64,000 nt of DNA from Fibrobacteria bacterium AD312 (lineage in GTDB: Bacteria; Fibrobacterota; Fibrobacteria; Fibrobacterales; Fibrobacteraceae). Every line of letters begins with the position of its first letter. Position 1 is the first letter of the stretch. The stretch is taken from positions 1-64,000 of the forward strand of contig LIUM01000004.1 in assembly GCA_001462345.1 (NCBI GenBank). Reading direction: 5' to 3'. Under the pieces are notes generated by a model that made no database searches, was not told the origin of the DNA, and saw only the letters and a program-made list of their open reading frames with translations. Below, in pieces: positions 1 to 8,884 of the stretch. A program made the position numbers and the translations under genes.

Positions 1-35
1 TATAGCTAAATTATGAACAGAAACTATCACTTCAA

Positions 36-1169
36 GTGTCCATCACTTGGGGGCATCTCACAACAAATAAAACAATCACCATTAAAATTCTATATATCAT
101 CAAAAATAAAGGAGCCCCTATTCGTGCAGGAGATCAATTTCAATTTGAAGTTTCACCGAATGACGATGAAACAAATGGCTATACTAATTATACTAATTCA
201 TATGGTTGGAATAGTGATGATCTTGAACAGTATTTTTATCATCCTGTGTATATGGTTGCTGATTATGAAAAAAACAAGTTAGAACCAAAAGAATTCCTTC
301 ATATGAATAAGTTTATTCTTACGTCTGAAGATGCTTATTTTTTAGATCGATTTGGAATGATAATTCCTACTCAATTTGATTTTATATTTGAGGGTTGTTT
401 ACAAGAAAAACGCGATTATTTTTTGGAGCAAAATATGGAATTATTGCATGCTTTTTATACTCCTTATTTTTCCCCTTCTCAAAAAAAATGGCCTTATGCA
501 GAAGTATTAAAAGATAAAGTAAAGGATCATTTTATGACAATAGGAAAAAATGAAAAAGACATACAATTATTTTACAAAAGACTTTCTCAAAATAGAAAAT
601 CTATTAGAGTTTCACCTGTAAATACTGAATTTATTGCACTGGGTTATATTGGTGGAATGGAAAATATCATGAAAAATAATGAATCATTTTGTAAAATTAA
701 AGTATTTCCTAATGTTATATTTAGTGATAGATCCTTTAAACATAAATATTTATTTATTGAAGATAATTATACTGATAGTCGAAGGAAAGGCGAACTTCCC
801 AAAACGATAAAAGCCCTGAAAAAAGGGCAATGCTTTTCTACAACAAAAATGTTTCAGTTGAATTATTTTTTTGGTTCATATCGTAATTCTTCTTTGATTC
901 TTGACTCTTTACTTTCTCCTTGGGATTTCCATTACAGCAATGGCAAATTAGTTGATTTAAGAATGGGTTTCTCTTATGATGAATTTCTTTCTTATTTTGT
1001 TCCTAAAGAATTGACTCTTGATGATGCTTATTACAGAACCTCAATAATGGGATCTTTTAGTGGTGAAGAAAATTTTACATCATATCAAATAGAGCAAATT
1101 AACGCAGGTAGTAAAAAAATGATTGAATATTGTGAAGAACAAAAATCTAAGAACAAGAACAAACAATAA
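36..1169 (+). CDS. Uncharacterised protein, paralog of the protein at 2089-3264 (N-terminus unresolved)
   Basis: The function is not recognised. The C-terminal third matches the protein encoded at 2089-3264: both contain a block of the form IDSL-x8-LxNxxLVDxRMG followed by a F(L/V)P(K/E)E segment, and both end in a YCEE-like tail. The frame is open from position 6, and an in-frame stop sits at 3-5. GTG at 36 is the first plausible start but has no Shine-Dalgarno sequence and no signal peptide, while its paralog has one. The real N-terminus may therefore lie outside the window, or the gene may be truncated. It is followed by the same ~110-bp segment that follows its paralog. Its place in an RHS locus suggests a toxin-associated or cargo role, but this is inference. 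Confidence 0.6.
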   Translation: MSITWGHLTTNKTITIKILYIIKNKGAPIRAGDQFQFEVSPNDDETNGYTNYTNSYGWNSDDLEQYFYHPVYMVADYEKNKLEPKEFLHMNKFILTSEDAYFLDRFGMIIPTQFDFIFEGCLQEKRDYFLEQNMELLHAFYTPYFSPSQKKWPYAEVLKDKVKDHFMTIGKNEKDIQLFYKRLSQNRKSIRVSPVNTEFIALGYIGGMENIMKNNESFCKIKVFPNVIFSDRSFKHKYLFIEDNYTDSRRKGELPKTIKALKKGQCFSTTKMFQLNYFFGSYRNSSLILDSLLSPWDFHYSNGKLVDLRMGFSYDEFLSYFVPKELTLDDAYYRTSIMGSFSGEENFTSYQIEQINAGSKKMIEYCEEQKSKNKNKQ

Positions 1170-1285
1170 TCCTATATTCACTATATGTCTTGCGATTCAT
1201 TACAGAGAAAGAATAGCAGATTTCAGGAGGAAACTTTTGATTTAGAAATGCAATTGTTTGAGTTGGGGTTTCTCTGCGAAAACAA
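1170..1285 (+). repeat. RHS-associated ~110-bp repeat, copy 1
   Basis: This segment closely matches 3307-3420, including an identical stretch around CAGAGAAAGAATAGCAGATT. It follows the stop codon of the first of the two paralogous genes; the second copy lies shortly after the stop of the other. Read from ATG 1185, it encodes a ~32-residue peptide (MSCDSLQRKNSRFQEE...) that matches the N-terminus of the RHS protein at 3322. The arrangement indicates duplication of a block made of paralog gene plus RHS tail. Confidence 0.8.
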
Positions 1286-1499
1286 TGTTCCGACCGAAAA
1301 ATTCGACATGTTCAATATTATTGGTACATAGGTAAAGAAAAAGATGAGAAGAATGGTTTGTACTATCACGGGGCTAGGTATTATGCTTGCTGACATTGGA
1401 ATAACTAGCTCTGCAAAGTCTTCTACATTCTTTGGAACAGGAATGTTGGGACAAGTGTATCTAGGTAACATTAAACAATATATAAGGAGAAAAAAATGA
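1185..1499 (+). pseudogene. Degenerate RHS C-terminal fragment with frameshifted tail
   Basis: The reading frame from ATG 1185 stops near 1328. A second frame from about 1325 encodes GKEKDEKNGLYYHGARYYAC, the hallmark end of an RHS core, and nearly repeats the intact protein's GKEKDEESGLYYHGARYYAC. It stops at TGA 1391. A shift of one base opens a further frame from 1392 encoding DIGITSSAKSSTFFGTG..., which ends at TGA 1497-1499, overlapping the start of the next gene. Compared with the intact copy, the core between about 3430 and 4100 is missing. I read this as an orphan RHS tip reduced by deletion and frameshift. No complete toxin domain is visible. Confidence 0.7.
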
Positions 1500-1825
1500 G
1501 GTTTCTTTTTACATGTTCTTTATTTTGCTTTATAACATTCGTTATGCTTTCATGCGATTCGAACAATGAAAAAACATATTATGCGAATAATGAAAAAAAC
1601 CGAGCCGTAAAGGAAAAGGGAGACGAATTTTCAGAAGCTGAAGAACAATACAAAAAAAAGACAGTTCCTCTTTCTAAAAGTCAAAAGGATGCTTTAATCC
1701 AAGAATATATTGATGTACTATCTCCGGCTGGAGATGATGTACAATGGTTAGAAGATATAAAGAATACTGATATTCAAATTAATGAGACATTTCTCCAAAA
1801 AAAGGGTAAGTCTAATGACAAATAA
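1496..1825 (+). CDS. Small lipoprotein, possible immunity protein
   Basis: This 109-residue protein has a short charged N-terminus, a hydrophobic segment and a lipobox-like VMLSC with the modified Cys near residue 20. The rest is charged and rich in Lys, Glu and Asn, with no recognised domain. The start ATG is preceded by AAGGAG with suitable spacing and overlaps the stop codon of the upstream RHS remnant (ATGA). That overlap is the usual arrangement of a toxin tail followed by its immunity gene, so an immunity role is a reasonable guess. It could equally be an unrelated small lipoprotein. It appears intact although the putative toxin before it is broken. Confidence 0.6.
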   Translation: MRFLFTCSLFCFITFVMLSCDSNNEKTYYANNEKNRAVKEKGDEFSEAEEQYKKKTVPLSKSQKDALIQEYIDVLSPAGDDVQWLEDIKNTDIQINETFLQKKGKSNDK

Positions 1826-1826
1826 T

Positions 1827-2102
1827 TGAATCTCAAAGGGCAAGGCTTATTTTCTCCATGAATTGCGATATGTCTGGCAAATGAATAATCCGGAGTGAAA
1901 AGAAAAATATGCAGAAAAAGATATTGATATTGAAGTTGATGCTTTTGAAATACAGTTTAGATTTGAAGAACTAATGGGAATAAATCCTTCGAAATTGAGA
2001 AATTATATTGGAAATAAAAAAACAACCCAAGAAAAGGCGTCACATCTTATGCAGAATGGTTATTCTAAAAAAGGATATCGGAATAAACATGAAGTCAAAT
2101 AA
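1827..2102 (+). pseudogene. Broken C-terminal toxin-like reading frame, possible metallopeptidase remnant
   Basis: A single frame from 1830 to the TAA at 2100-2102 reads sensibly apart from one in-frame TGA at 1896. Before the stop it encodes HELRYVWQMNNPE and after it KEKYAEKDIDIEVDAFEIQF, then a ~40-residue charged tail. HELRYVWQ resembles a zinc-peptidase HExxH helix with the last His changed to Tyr (TAT, one base from CAT), and the downstream E-x-DAF could supply a third ligand. It has no start codon with a ribosome-binding site and lies between RHS-locus genes. I read it as the remnant of a displaced RHS C-terminal domain. The peptidase assignment is pattern-based and tentative. Confidence 0.45.
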
Positions 2103-3264
2103 ATACTTGATTATGGTTTGTTTTTTATTTCAGATGGTAGTAGTAAATTTATATTCAAAAGAGCTTTCTGATGTTATTACATACCTTGAAAAAAATGCAA
2201 TTTATTCGGATAACTATCCCGATATAGATTATTTGGCAGTGGGTATTGCCAGTGTAATAGATGATAAGGGGCGTCAAGGAGATTCTTGTATAGTACACTT
2301 TCACCCAATGTATGTGATAAAAGATGATTCTGTTGCTATAGCAAAAAAACGAATTTTGGGACAATGTAATGCAGATCCGAAATATTTAGTTTATGCTTTT
2401 GGTAAATATGAAAAAAAAGAATTAGTTTTAAAAACTTTGAGTTTTTTTCAAAACGAAATTTTAACTCCTAAAACAATAGAAAATGATACTTGTAGATTTT
2501 ATTGTACCTATAATTTTCCCTGTCCTTCTGAATATAATGTATTTGATTTATTCACACTACGACTTCTTAATTACAAAGATTATCCTTATGAAAAGCTAAG
2601 TAAAAATGAAAAAAGAAGTATTGAAATACTGAAAGAAAGGGCAAGCCTATATTTACAAACCATAGGGAAAAAAGATTCCTATCAATCATTATTTAAGAAA
2701 AAAGAAAAAATTCACACTACTGATTTAAATGCCCCATATGTAGCTTTGGCAAGTATTTTATCTATGGAAATGACGAAAGTGAATGGAGAGTTTCAGTGTG
2801 AGCTAAGGCTATATGAACGAAATGCCTTTAAAAAAAAGGCGTTTTCAGAGAAATTTTATTCAAATGATGGACTGGATGTGTTTTTTTCCCGTCCATCTTC
2901 TTTAGAAGAAAAAAAATATTTTTATGCATATAAAGAAGGAGGATGTGTTCCCATTTATCAGGCTTATTTTTATCAATATGTTTTTGGACATAATAATGAA
3001 GAAGGTTTGTTGATTATTGACTCATTAAAATCAACGCAGGATTATGCCATTTTAAATAATCAATTAGTTGATTTTAGAATGGGCGTAAATTTTAATGATT
3101 TGTGGGAGTTCTTTTTGCCAGAAGAATTTCCATTAAATAAATTTTTTATGAGTGTTATAGATTACTGTAATGATTGTGAAGGAAGCTATTTCTATTTTTC
3201 TGAAAAAGAACAAAATGAAATAGTAAGAAACTCAAAAAGTATAAAAAAATACTGCGAGGAATGA
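2089..3264 (+). CDS. Secreted protein of unknown function, RHS-locus paralog
   Basis: The 391-residue protein begins with a clear signal peptide (MKSNKYLIMVCFLFQMVVVN) cleaved near residue 22. The start at 2089 is chosen because AAGGA lies about 12 nt upstream and the signal peptide starts there; the in-frame extension upstream to 2008 has no such features. No known domain is recognised. It shares a C-terminal block with the protein at 36-1169, including LVDFRMG and a terminal KKYCEE. The start overlaps the tail of the broken frame at 1827-2102. The ~110-bp repeat and the intact RHS gene follow. A secreted or periplasmic location is well supported; the function is unknown. Confidence 0.7.
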   Translation: MKSNKYLIMVCFLFQMVVVNLYSKELSDVITYLEKNAIYSDNYPDIDYLAVGIASVIDDKGRQGDSCIVHFHPMYVIKDDSVAIAKKRILGQCNADPKYLVYAFGKYEKKELVLKTLSFFQNEILTPKTIENDTCRFYCTYNFPCPSEYNVFDLFTLRLLNYKDYPYEKLSKNEKRSIEILKERASLYLQTIGKKDSYQSLFKKKEKIHTTDLNAPYVALASILSMEMTKVNGEFQCELRLYERNAFKKKAFSEKFYSNDGLDVFFSRPSSLEEKKYFYAYKEGGCVPIYQAYFYQYVFGHNNEEGLLIIDSLKSTQDYAILNNQLVDFRMGVNFNDLWEFFLPEEFPLNKFFMSVIDYCNDCEGSYFYFSEKEQNEIVRNSKSIKKYCEE

Positions 3265-3306
3265 AAATATTATTTTGTAAATCAATAGAGTTTCTTTCTT
3301 TTCAAA

Positions 3307-3420
3307 TCCTATATTAACTTTATGCCTTGCGTTTCATTACAGAGAAAGAATAGCAGATTTCAGGAGGAAACTTCTGATATTGAAATGCAGTTGTTGAAAC
3401 TGGGCCTTTTCTTTGAAGAT
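3307..3420 (+). repeat. RHS-associated ~110-bp repeat, copy 2
   Basis: This is the second copy of the segment at 1170-1285. It contains the start codon (3322) and first ~30 codons of the RHS protein. In both copies the segment begins shortly after the stop codon of one of the two paralogous genes. Confidence 0.8.
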
Positions 3421-5109
3421 TCAATTTACTTCAATGGCAGTGCCATGCGAAATTACACCCGCGAATGGCAATACGACAGTGTCGGCAACATTTTGTCGCT
3501 AATCCACAATGCGAATGGAAATGCATGGACACGTAGTTATGATTATGCAAGTGACAGCAATCGCCTAAACTCCACAACCGTTGGCCAAACTACCGTCAAC
3601 TACACCTACAATGCTCATGGTAGCATGACTAGTATGCCACATTTACAGGGCATGCAGTGGGACTTTGCAGAAAAACTAAGCCATATCACACGAGGCACAA
3701 CCGAGGCGTATTACAACTACGATGGCGGCGGACAGCGGATTCGCAAGGTTGTTGAGAAAAACGGTGTAACGGAAACGCGTTTATACCTCGGTGGCTTTGA
3801 AATCTGGCGTAAAACTGTAAATGGCATTTTGAATACAGAACGTGAAACATTGCACGTGATGGACGACAAGAAACGCATAGCGATTGTGGAGACGTTGACC
3901 ATAGATAACGCTGTTGCGGTTGCAAATCCCGTGCCAGTGCAGCGCTATCAACTCGATAACCATTTGGGATCGGCAAGCTTGGAATTAGATGATAGTGCGA
4001 ATATTGTCAGCTACGAAGAGTATTATCCCTATGGTGATACCAGTTATCAGGCTGGACGTTCAGCAAGCGAGGTGAGCCAAAAACGGTATCGTTATACAGG
4101 CAAGGAAAAGGATGAGGAAAGTGGTTTGTACTATCATGGTGCTAGGTACTATGCCTGCTGGCTCGGTAGATGGACGGCGAGCGACCCTGCTGGACTTGTG
4201 GATGGGATGAACCTGTATGGGTATGTGCGGGGGAATCCGGTGAGGTTAAGTGATCCGAGTGGAAAGGCTGGGGTAATGGTACTTGATGAAGTTGAAGTAA
4301 AGGGGCAGGGGCCTAAGCAAAGTTCAAGCTCATCAAGCAGTAGTTCTTCTTCGGCAAGTTCTGCAACAAATTCCAAGAGTAGTTCGACCGCACCAACCAA
4401 AGAAACATCGTTTGACTACGGTGGATACAGCTTCAAGACTAAGGAACTACGAGATCAGTTCCAGACATTTGTAGAGAACAAATTCAACGAAGAAGTTATC
4501 GTCGCCAATGGTTTCGACATTCCTCTACCATCTTACAGTGATGAACCCGGTCAAGATGTGCTTCGTAACCGTGCTGTTGGTGAACGACTAGAAAGTTCTC
4601 GTGATGATGCCTTTGCCCAGAAGACTCAAGAATGGCTAGAAAAGAGCCATCAGGGTCTATGGAAAGAAGCCAGAAGGCTCCAAGGACTTCCAAGAGATCC
4701 CGAAGCCTACATGTGGTACATGGCTGGTAAGCAATCCAAGGCAATGATTGCTGAAGGTACCAAGCAGTTGATGTATGGTGCTTTGATGGAAGCAACTGGT
4801 GTTGGGCTTGGTGCGTTGGGGTTGAGACTATTAAATCGTACATTAAACAAACCTTTTAATCCTTTCAAAGGAAAAACGCCAGCAGAAATTGACAAAATGT
4901 TTAGAACAAAAGGTTTAGAACCTGTTGGGCCTGATCCACTTTCTGGATTGGGTGGATATAAAAACCTTGAATCTGGAACGAGCTACCACATTGATCTTGG
5001 CGGGACATACAAAAAAGGAACAGAGTTACCCCATGTTGATGTCAATCGTCCAAAAGGTTCAAGCCTTCCAAAACGGAAATTCCCACTAGGAGATAATCTC
5101 TATGAATAG
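3322..5109 (+). CDS. RHS repeat protein C-terminal tip with variable toxin domain
   Basis: This 595-residue protein carries the end of an RHS/YD-repeat core. It has YD-like repeats (residues ~45-150), the DNHLGSASLELDD segment near 212, the GLYYHGARYYACWLGRW motif near 272 and the DPAGLVDGMNLYGYVRGNP end-of-core signature near 290-306. A poly-Ser linker (~332-345) and a variable tail follow. The last ~75 residues (GKTPAEIDKMF... YHIDLGG ... PHVDVNRP) look like a compact effector domain with two conserved-looking His residues, possibly a nuclease, but the family is not named. The protein is only a core tip: RHS proteins are usually much longer, and no signal peptide or N-terminal half is present. 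It may be a displaced orphan cassette rather than a complete toxin. The tail is more AT-rich than the core. The immunity gene overlaps its end by 8 nt. Confidence 0.85.
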   Translation: MPCVSLQRKNSRFQEETSDIEMQLLKLGLFFEDSIYFNGSAMRNYTREWQYDSVGNILSLIHNANGNAWTRSYDYASDSNRLNSTTVGQTTVNYTYNAHGSMTSMPHLQGMQWDFAEKLSHITRGTTEAYYNYDGGGQRIRKVVEKNGVTETRLYLGGFEIWRKTVNGILNTERETLHVMDDKKRIAIVETLTIDNAVAVANPVPVQRYQLDNHLGSASLELDDSANIVSYEEYYPYGDTSYQAGRSASEVSQKRYRYTGKEKDEESGLYYHGARYYACWLGRWTASDPAGLVDGMNLYGYVRGNPVRLSDPSGKAGVMVLDEVEVKGQGPKQSSSSSSSSSSSASSATNSKSSSTAPTKETSFDYGGYSFKTKELRDQFQTFVENKFNEEVIVANGFDIPLPSYSDEPGQDVLRNRAVGERLESSRDDAFAQKTQEWLEKSHQGLWKEARRLQGLPRDPEAYMWYMAGKQSKAMIAEGTKQLMYGALMEATGVGLGALGLRLLNRTLNKPFNPFKGKTPAEIDKMFRTKGLEPVGPDPLSGLGGYKNLESGTSYHIDLGGTYKKGTELPHVDVNRPKGSSLPKRKFPLGDNLYE

Positions 5110-5335
5110 TAATAAGCTGTTAAGCTTTGAATTGCGAGAAACTAATGAAGAGTTAGAAATCCATTGTAACCAAGAAGGTATAGATACATTGATTCGCTGT
5201 TTAGAATTGGTAAAAAAGCATAAGACCCATGAGCATCTGATTACAGATGCTTGGGGAGGGGATGAACTGACATCAGAATTACAAGGACAAGGAAATAAAC
5301 TGGTGAACAAAGTAACTATCAGATATTGGCCATGA
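5102..5335 (+). CDS. Imm32-like immunity protein
   Basis: The 77-residue cytoplasmic protein starts inside the last codons of the RHS toxin gene (8-nt overlap), the standard position for a cognate immunity protein. Its pattern matches my recollection of the Imm32 immunity family: an N-terminal LEIHCNQEGIDTLIRCLE segment, a central HEHLITDAWGGDELT containing WGG, and a C-terminal strand KVTIRYWP. It has no signal peptide. Inferred role: binding and neutralising the toxin tail encoded just upstream. The Imm32 call rests on recognition by eye and should be treated as probable. Confidence 0.65.
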   Translation: MNSNKLLSFELRETNEELEIHCNQEGIDTLIRCLELVKKHKTHEHLITDAWGGDELTSELQGQGNKLVNKVTIRYWP

Positions 5336-5440
5336 TGGTTGTAAATGTTACACACATGAAAATCCTCATCATCCTTCCCACTCCCACTTTGCAACTCCCC
5401 ATCCATCTTTGCGAAGATTCGTAGGATGGATTCCAAGCGT

Positions 5441-5584
5441 TGCCCCGTCCAGCTGTCCATAAGCAAAAAGATCAATAGTCAGCTCAGTTGAATGAGTTGA
5501 AAAAGCGTCAAAAAGGCCATTTCAATGCGTTCAAGCAGCGCAAAGTTATGGACAGTGTATAACACCCCTTACCCGAAGGCGATG
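5441..5584 (+). repeat. ~145-bp direct repeat, copy 1
   Basis: It starts TGCCCCGTCCAGCTGTCCAT and ends ACCCGAAGGCGATG. The match to 5703-5847 runs over the whole unit with scattered substitutions. It contains a weak internal hairpin (AGCTCA/TGAGTT). Confidence 0.85.
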
Positions 5585-5702
5585 TTAGCCGTACTCCATT
5601 TGAAAGCCTGTCAGCATTCCATCCCATGCGGAAAATTTGCGGCATGATTTGGGTGAGTGCAAATACGGATCAACACCAGACCACGCTTCGTCGGGAGTGC
5701 GG

Positions 5703-5847
5703 TGCCCCGTCCACCTGTCCATAAGTAGAAAGATCAATAGTCAGCTCAGTTGAATGAGTTGAAAAAGCGTCAAAAATGCCATTTCCATGCGTCCGAGTAG
5801 CGCAATGTTCTGGACAGTGTATAACATCCCCTTACCCGAAGGCGATG
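5703..5847 (+). repeat. ~145-bp direct repeat, copy 2
   Basis: It starts TGCCCCGTCCACCTGTCCAT and ends ACCCGAAGGCGATG. It has the same orientation as the copy at 5441-5584 and lies 262 bp further on. Shared core: AGATCAATAGTCAGCTCAGT. Confidence 0.85.
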
Positions 5848-6068
5848 CCCCACTCATCAGGTCAAAATGTCTCTTTTTCACACCAATAATTGTTACGCAC
5901 CAAATTATGATCATACCCACTCCCAAATTACTCATCGAGCGATTTTCACTAATTCGGTGGGGGACAGTTATGAAAAAAACAAGAAATTTTTAGGTATCAC
6001 TTTATTTTAATTAAATAATTATCTATATTTATGCATATATTTGCAAATTCGCATTAATGGAGAGTGTG

Positions 6069-8852
6069 ATGTCCTTAAATTTATCTGAATCATATAAAAA
6101 ACTACAAAAAGAGTGTCAAGAACGAATTCTTGTATTAGATGGCGCTTTTGGAACCATGATTCAGCGTTTGAATTTAACTGAAGCTGATTTCAGATCTTCT
6201 CTTTTTAAGGATCATCCTGTCGACTTGAAAGGGAATAATGATGTTCTTTGTTTAACGGCTCCGCATCATGTTCAAAATATTCATCGCCTTTATCTTGAAG
6301 CGGGGGCTGATATTATTGAAACTAATACTTTCGGTGCGAATCGTTTGGGTCAGTTAGAATATCATTTAGCGGATCGAGCCTACGATATCGCGCGCGCTGG
6401 TGCAAAAGCGGCAAAAGCGGCGATTGAAAAATACAATCAAGATAGAGAAGCCAAAGGCTTAGCTCCTCAAGTGAAATTCGTAGCGGGTTCTATTGGCCCT
6501 ACATCGAAAACGGCAAGTATGAGTCCAGATGTTTCGGATCCTGCTTTTCGAGCCATCTCTTTTGAACAGTTAGCCGCAGATTATGGAGAACAAGTTCGAG
6601 GCTTGTTAGATGGCGGTGTGGATATTCTTTTAGTAGAAACGATTTTTGATACGTTAAATTGTAAAGCGGCTTGTTATGCGATTCAAAAAGAATGTTCTAG
6701 ACGAGGCGAGTTATTTCCTATTATGATTTCAGGCACGATCACCGATGCCAGTGGTCGTCTTTTGTCTGGTCAAACGTCTCGTGCTTTTTGGCATAGTTTA
6801 TCTTCTTATCCGATTTTTAGTATAGGATTTAATTGTGCTTTAGGGGCAAAAGATATGTTCGCGCATTTGCGTGAAATAAAAAATGCACCTTTATTTGTGA
6901 GCGTTTATCCGAATGCGGGTCTTCCAAATCAGTTTGGTGGCTATGATGAAACGGCAGATATGATGGCTTCTGTGATCAAAACTTTTGCGGAAGAAAATTT
7001 GGTGAATATTGTCGGCGGCTGTTGCGGTACTACTCCAGATACGATCCAAGCTTTTTCTAAGGCTCTTTCTGGTTTTAAGCCAAGGGTGGTTCCAAGTGCC
7101 TCAAAAAGTCTTTTGCTTTCTGGTTTAGAACCTCTTACCATTGATGCGAATAGTCGCTTTGTGAATATTGGCGAAAGGATGAATATCGCAGGCTCCTTAA
7201 AGTTTGCGAACTTAATTCGAGAAGGTCGCTTTTCAGAAGCGGTTTCAATAGGCGTACAGCAAGCAGAAAATGGCGCTCAAGTGATTGATGTGAATTTAGA
7301 TGATGGTATGATTGACTCTAAATCCACAATGGTTCATTTCTTAAATTTATTAATGTCAGAGCCGTTAGTGGCTCGATGCCCTATTATGATAGATAGCTCT
7401 AAGTGGGATGTTTTGCTTGCTGGCATGCGTTGTGTCCAGGGTAAAGGCATTGTCAACTCTATTAGCTTAAAAGAAGGTGAAACGGCTTTCTTAGAAAAGG
7501 CAGAAGAAATTCGCAGGCATGGCTTTGCGGCGGTCTGCATGGCTTTTGATGAACAAGGCCAAGCCAATACTTATGAACGTCGTACATCCATTTGTACGCG
7601 TATGTATCGTCTTCTTGTGGATAAAATTAGTTTCCCTCCAGAAGACATTATTTTTGATCCTAATATTTTAACTATAGGAACTGGCATGGAAGAACATGCG
7701 TCTTATGGTAAGGATTATATTGATACTTGTGCTTACATTAAAAAGAATTTACCTCATGCTCACATTGTCGGTGGCGTGAGCAATTTAAGCTTTGCTTTTA
7801 AAGGCAACAATGCCATACGTGAAAGTATTCACGCTTGCTTCTTGTATCATGCTTCTAAAGCCGGAATGGATTTTGGAATTGTCAATGCGGGCGTGCTCCC
7901 TGTTTATGAAGATATTCCTGAACAAGAACGCTCTCTTATTGAAGACTTGATTTTTAATCGCTCTCCAGAGGCCACAGATAAGTTGCTTGCGTATGCAGAG
8001 ACGATCAAAGGTCGTAAAGGCAATGCGCCTGATAGTGCGGAGTTTTTAAAGTGGCGTTCTCTTTCTGTAGAAGAACGTATCCGTCATGCGATGGTTAAGG
8101 GTATCGATCAATTTGTAGAAGAAGACGTAGAAGAACTACGAGTTCGTACAGCAAATCCAGTCGATATTATTGAAGGCCCTTTAATGGATGGTATGAATAA
8201 AGTCGGTGAACTTTTTAGCGAAGGGAAATTATTCTTACCTCAAGTGGTAAAAAGTGCTCGCGTGATGAAGCGTGCGGTCGCTGTTTTATTGCCTTATATC
8301 GAAGCCAACGCCAAAGTGGGTTCTTCTTCTAAGGCGGGTAAAGTGGTGATTGCCACAGTGAAGGGTGATGTTCACGATATTGGGAAAAATATTGTCAGTG
8401 TTGTACTTGGATGCAATAATTATGAAGTCATTGATTTAGGTGTCATGGTCTCTTGCGAAAAGATTGTAGAAGCCGTGAAAGAGTATAAGCCTGATTTGGT
8501 GGGGCTTTCTGGATTAATTACACCAAGCCTTGATGAAATGGTGAATGTGGCTAAAGCCTTTAAGCGTGAAAATCTCAAAACGCCAATTTTAATTGGTGGT
8601 GCGGCGGCATCTAGCATTCATACGGCAGTGAAAATTGCGCCTGAATCCGATGCTCCAGTGATTTATACTTCTGATGCTGGAAAATGTGTGACGATTACAG
8701 AGCAATGGATGAACCTTCGTAAGAGAGATAGTTTCTTAAAAGAACACTTATCTCACCAAGAAGAATTACGTTCGCTTCATGCAAAGCAGCAATCTCAAGT
8801 ACAAACCATTTCTATTGAAGAAGCGAGAACTCGAGGAGAATCTTTGTTTTAG
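6069..8852 (+). CDS. metH: Cobalamin-dependent methionine synthase lacking the AdoMet activation domain
   Basis: It transfers a methyl group from methyltetrahydrofolate via cobalamin to homocysteine. Domains in order: homocysteine-binding barrel with Zn ligands Cys256 (FNCALG) and Cys318-Cys319 (GGCCGTTP); pterin-binding domain (~350-640); cobalamin cap (~650-735); and B12-binding domain with GDVHDIGKN, where His769 is the expected cobalt ligand, plus GLSGLITPS. The protein ends at 927 residues just after the B12 domain, whereas E. coli MetH (1227) continues into a reactivation domain. The start at 6069 is preceded by GGAG at 6059; an in-frame ATG at 6057 is less likely. No separate activation-domain gene is seen in this window. 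Its stop lies 10 bp from that of the convergent gene. Confidence 0.95.
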   Translation: MSLNLSESYKKLQKECQERILVLDGAFGTMIQRLNLTEADFRSSLFKDHPVDLKGNNDVLCLTAPHHVQNIHRLYLEAGADIIETNTFGANRLGQLEYHLADRAYDIARAGAKAAKAAIEKYNQDREAKGLAPQVKFVAGSIGPTSKTASMSPDVSDPAFRAISFEQLAADYGEQVRGLLDGGVDILLVETIFDTLNCKAACYAIQKECSRRGELFPIMISGTITDASGRLLSGQTSRAFWHSLSSYPIFSIGFNCALGAKDMFAHLREIKNAPLFVSVYPNAGLPNQFGGYDETADMMASVIKTFAEENLVNIVGGCCGTTPDTIQAFSKALSGFKPRVVPSASKSLLLSGLEPLTIDANSRFVNIGERMNIAGSLKFANLIREGRFSEAVSIGVQQAENGAQVIDVNLDDGMIDSKSTMVHFLNLLMSEPLVARCPIMIDSSKWDVLLAGMRCVQGKGIVNSISLKEGETAFLEKAEEIRRHGFAAVCMAFDEQGQANTYERRTSICTRMYRLLVDKISFPPEDIIFDPNILTIGTGMEEHASYGKDYIDTCAYIKKNLPHAHIVGGVSNLSFAFKGNNAIRESIHACFLYHASKAGMDFGIVNAGVLPVYEDIPEQERSLIEDLIFNRSPEATDKLLAYAETIKGRKGNAPDSAEFLKWRSLSVEERIRHAMVKGIDQFVEEDVEELRVRTANPVDIIEGPLMDGMNKVGELFSEGKLFLPQVVKSARVMKRAVAVLLPYIEANAKVGSSSKAGKVVIATVKGDVHDIGKNIVSVVLGCNNYEVIDLGVMVSCEKIVEAVKEYKPDLVGLSGLITPSLDEMVNVAKAFKRENLKTPILIGGAAASSIHTAVKIAPESDAPVIYTSDAGKCVTITEQWMNLRKRDSFLKEHLSHQEELRSLHAKQQSQVQTISIEEARTRGESLF

Positions 8853-8854
8853 AA

Positions 8855-8884
8855 AAATCCTTTTAAATTTGGGATTTCTTTTTT
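8855..8884. terminator. Weak bidirectional terminator candidate between convergent genes
   Basis: An AAATCC/GGATTT stem (8855-8860 with 8872-8877) is followed on the plus strand by CTTTTTT. The stem is short and AT-rich, and it overlaps the end of the minus-strand gene. Confidence 0.35.

Larger units (their letters stand above)
5336..6056. other. Non-coding stretch of ~720 bp between the RHS locus and metH
   Basis: I see no credible gene here. The only organised structure is a pair of ~145-bp direct repeats (5441-5584 and 5703-5847) separated by ~118 bp. Short open frames on the minus strand run through the repeats but lack ribosome-binding sites and do not resemble proteins. Base composition is richer in GC than the flanking genes. 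It could be the remains of a mobile or recombinogenic element attached to the RHS locus. No cobalamin or SAM riboswitch was recognised upstream of metH. Confidence 0.6.

Noticed and set aside
13-282. Open frame of 89 codons at the window start
   Set aside because: It overlaps the 36-1169 gene in another frame, has no ribosome-binding site and ends in a low-complexity tail.
5086-5475. Minus-strand open frame over the immunity gene and the first direct repeat
   Set aside because: It runs antisense to a good gene and through the non-coding repeat; no signal of a real protein.
5741-5993. Short open frames on both strands in the second direct repeat
   Set aside because: No ribosome-binding sites, and the equivalent frames are not kept in the first repeat copy, so they are probably chance.
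5850-6068. Possible cobalamin riboswitch before metH
   Set aside because: I could not find a B12-box-like sequence or a convincing pairing pattern in the leader.
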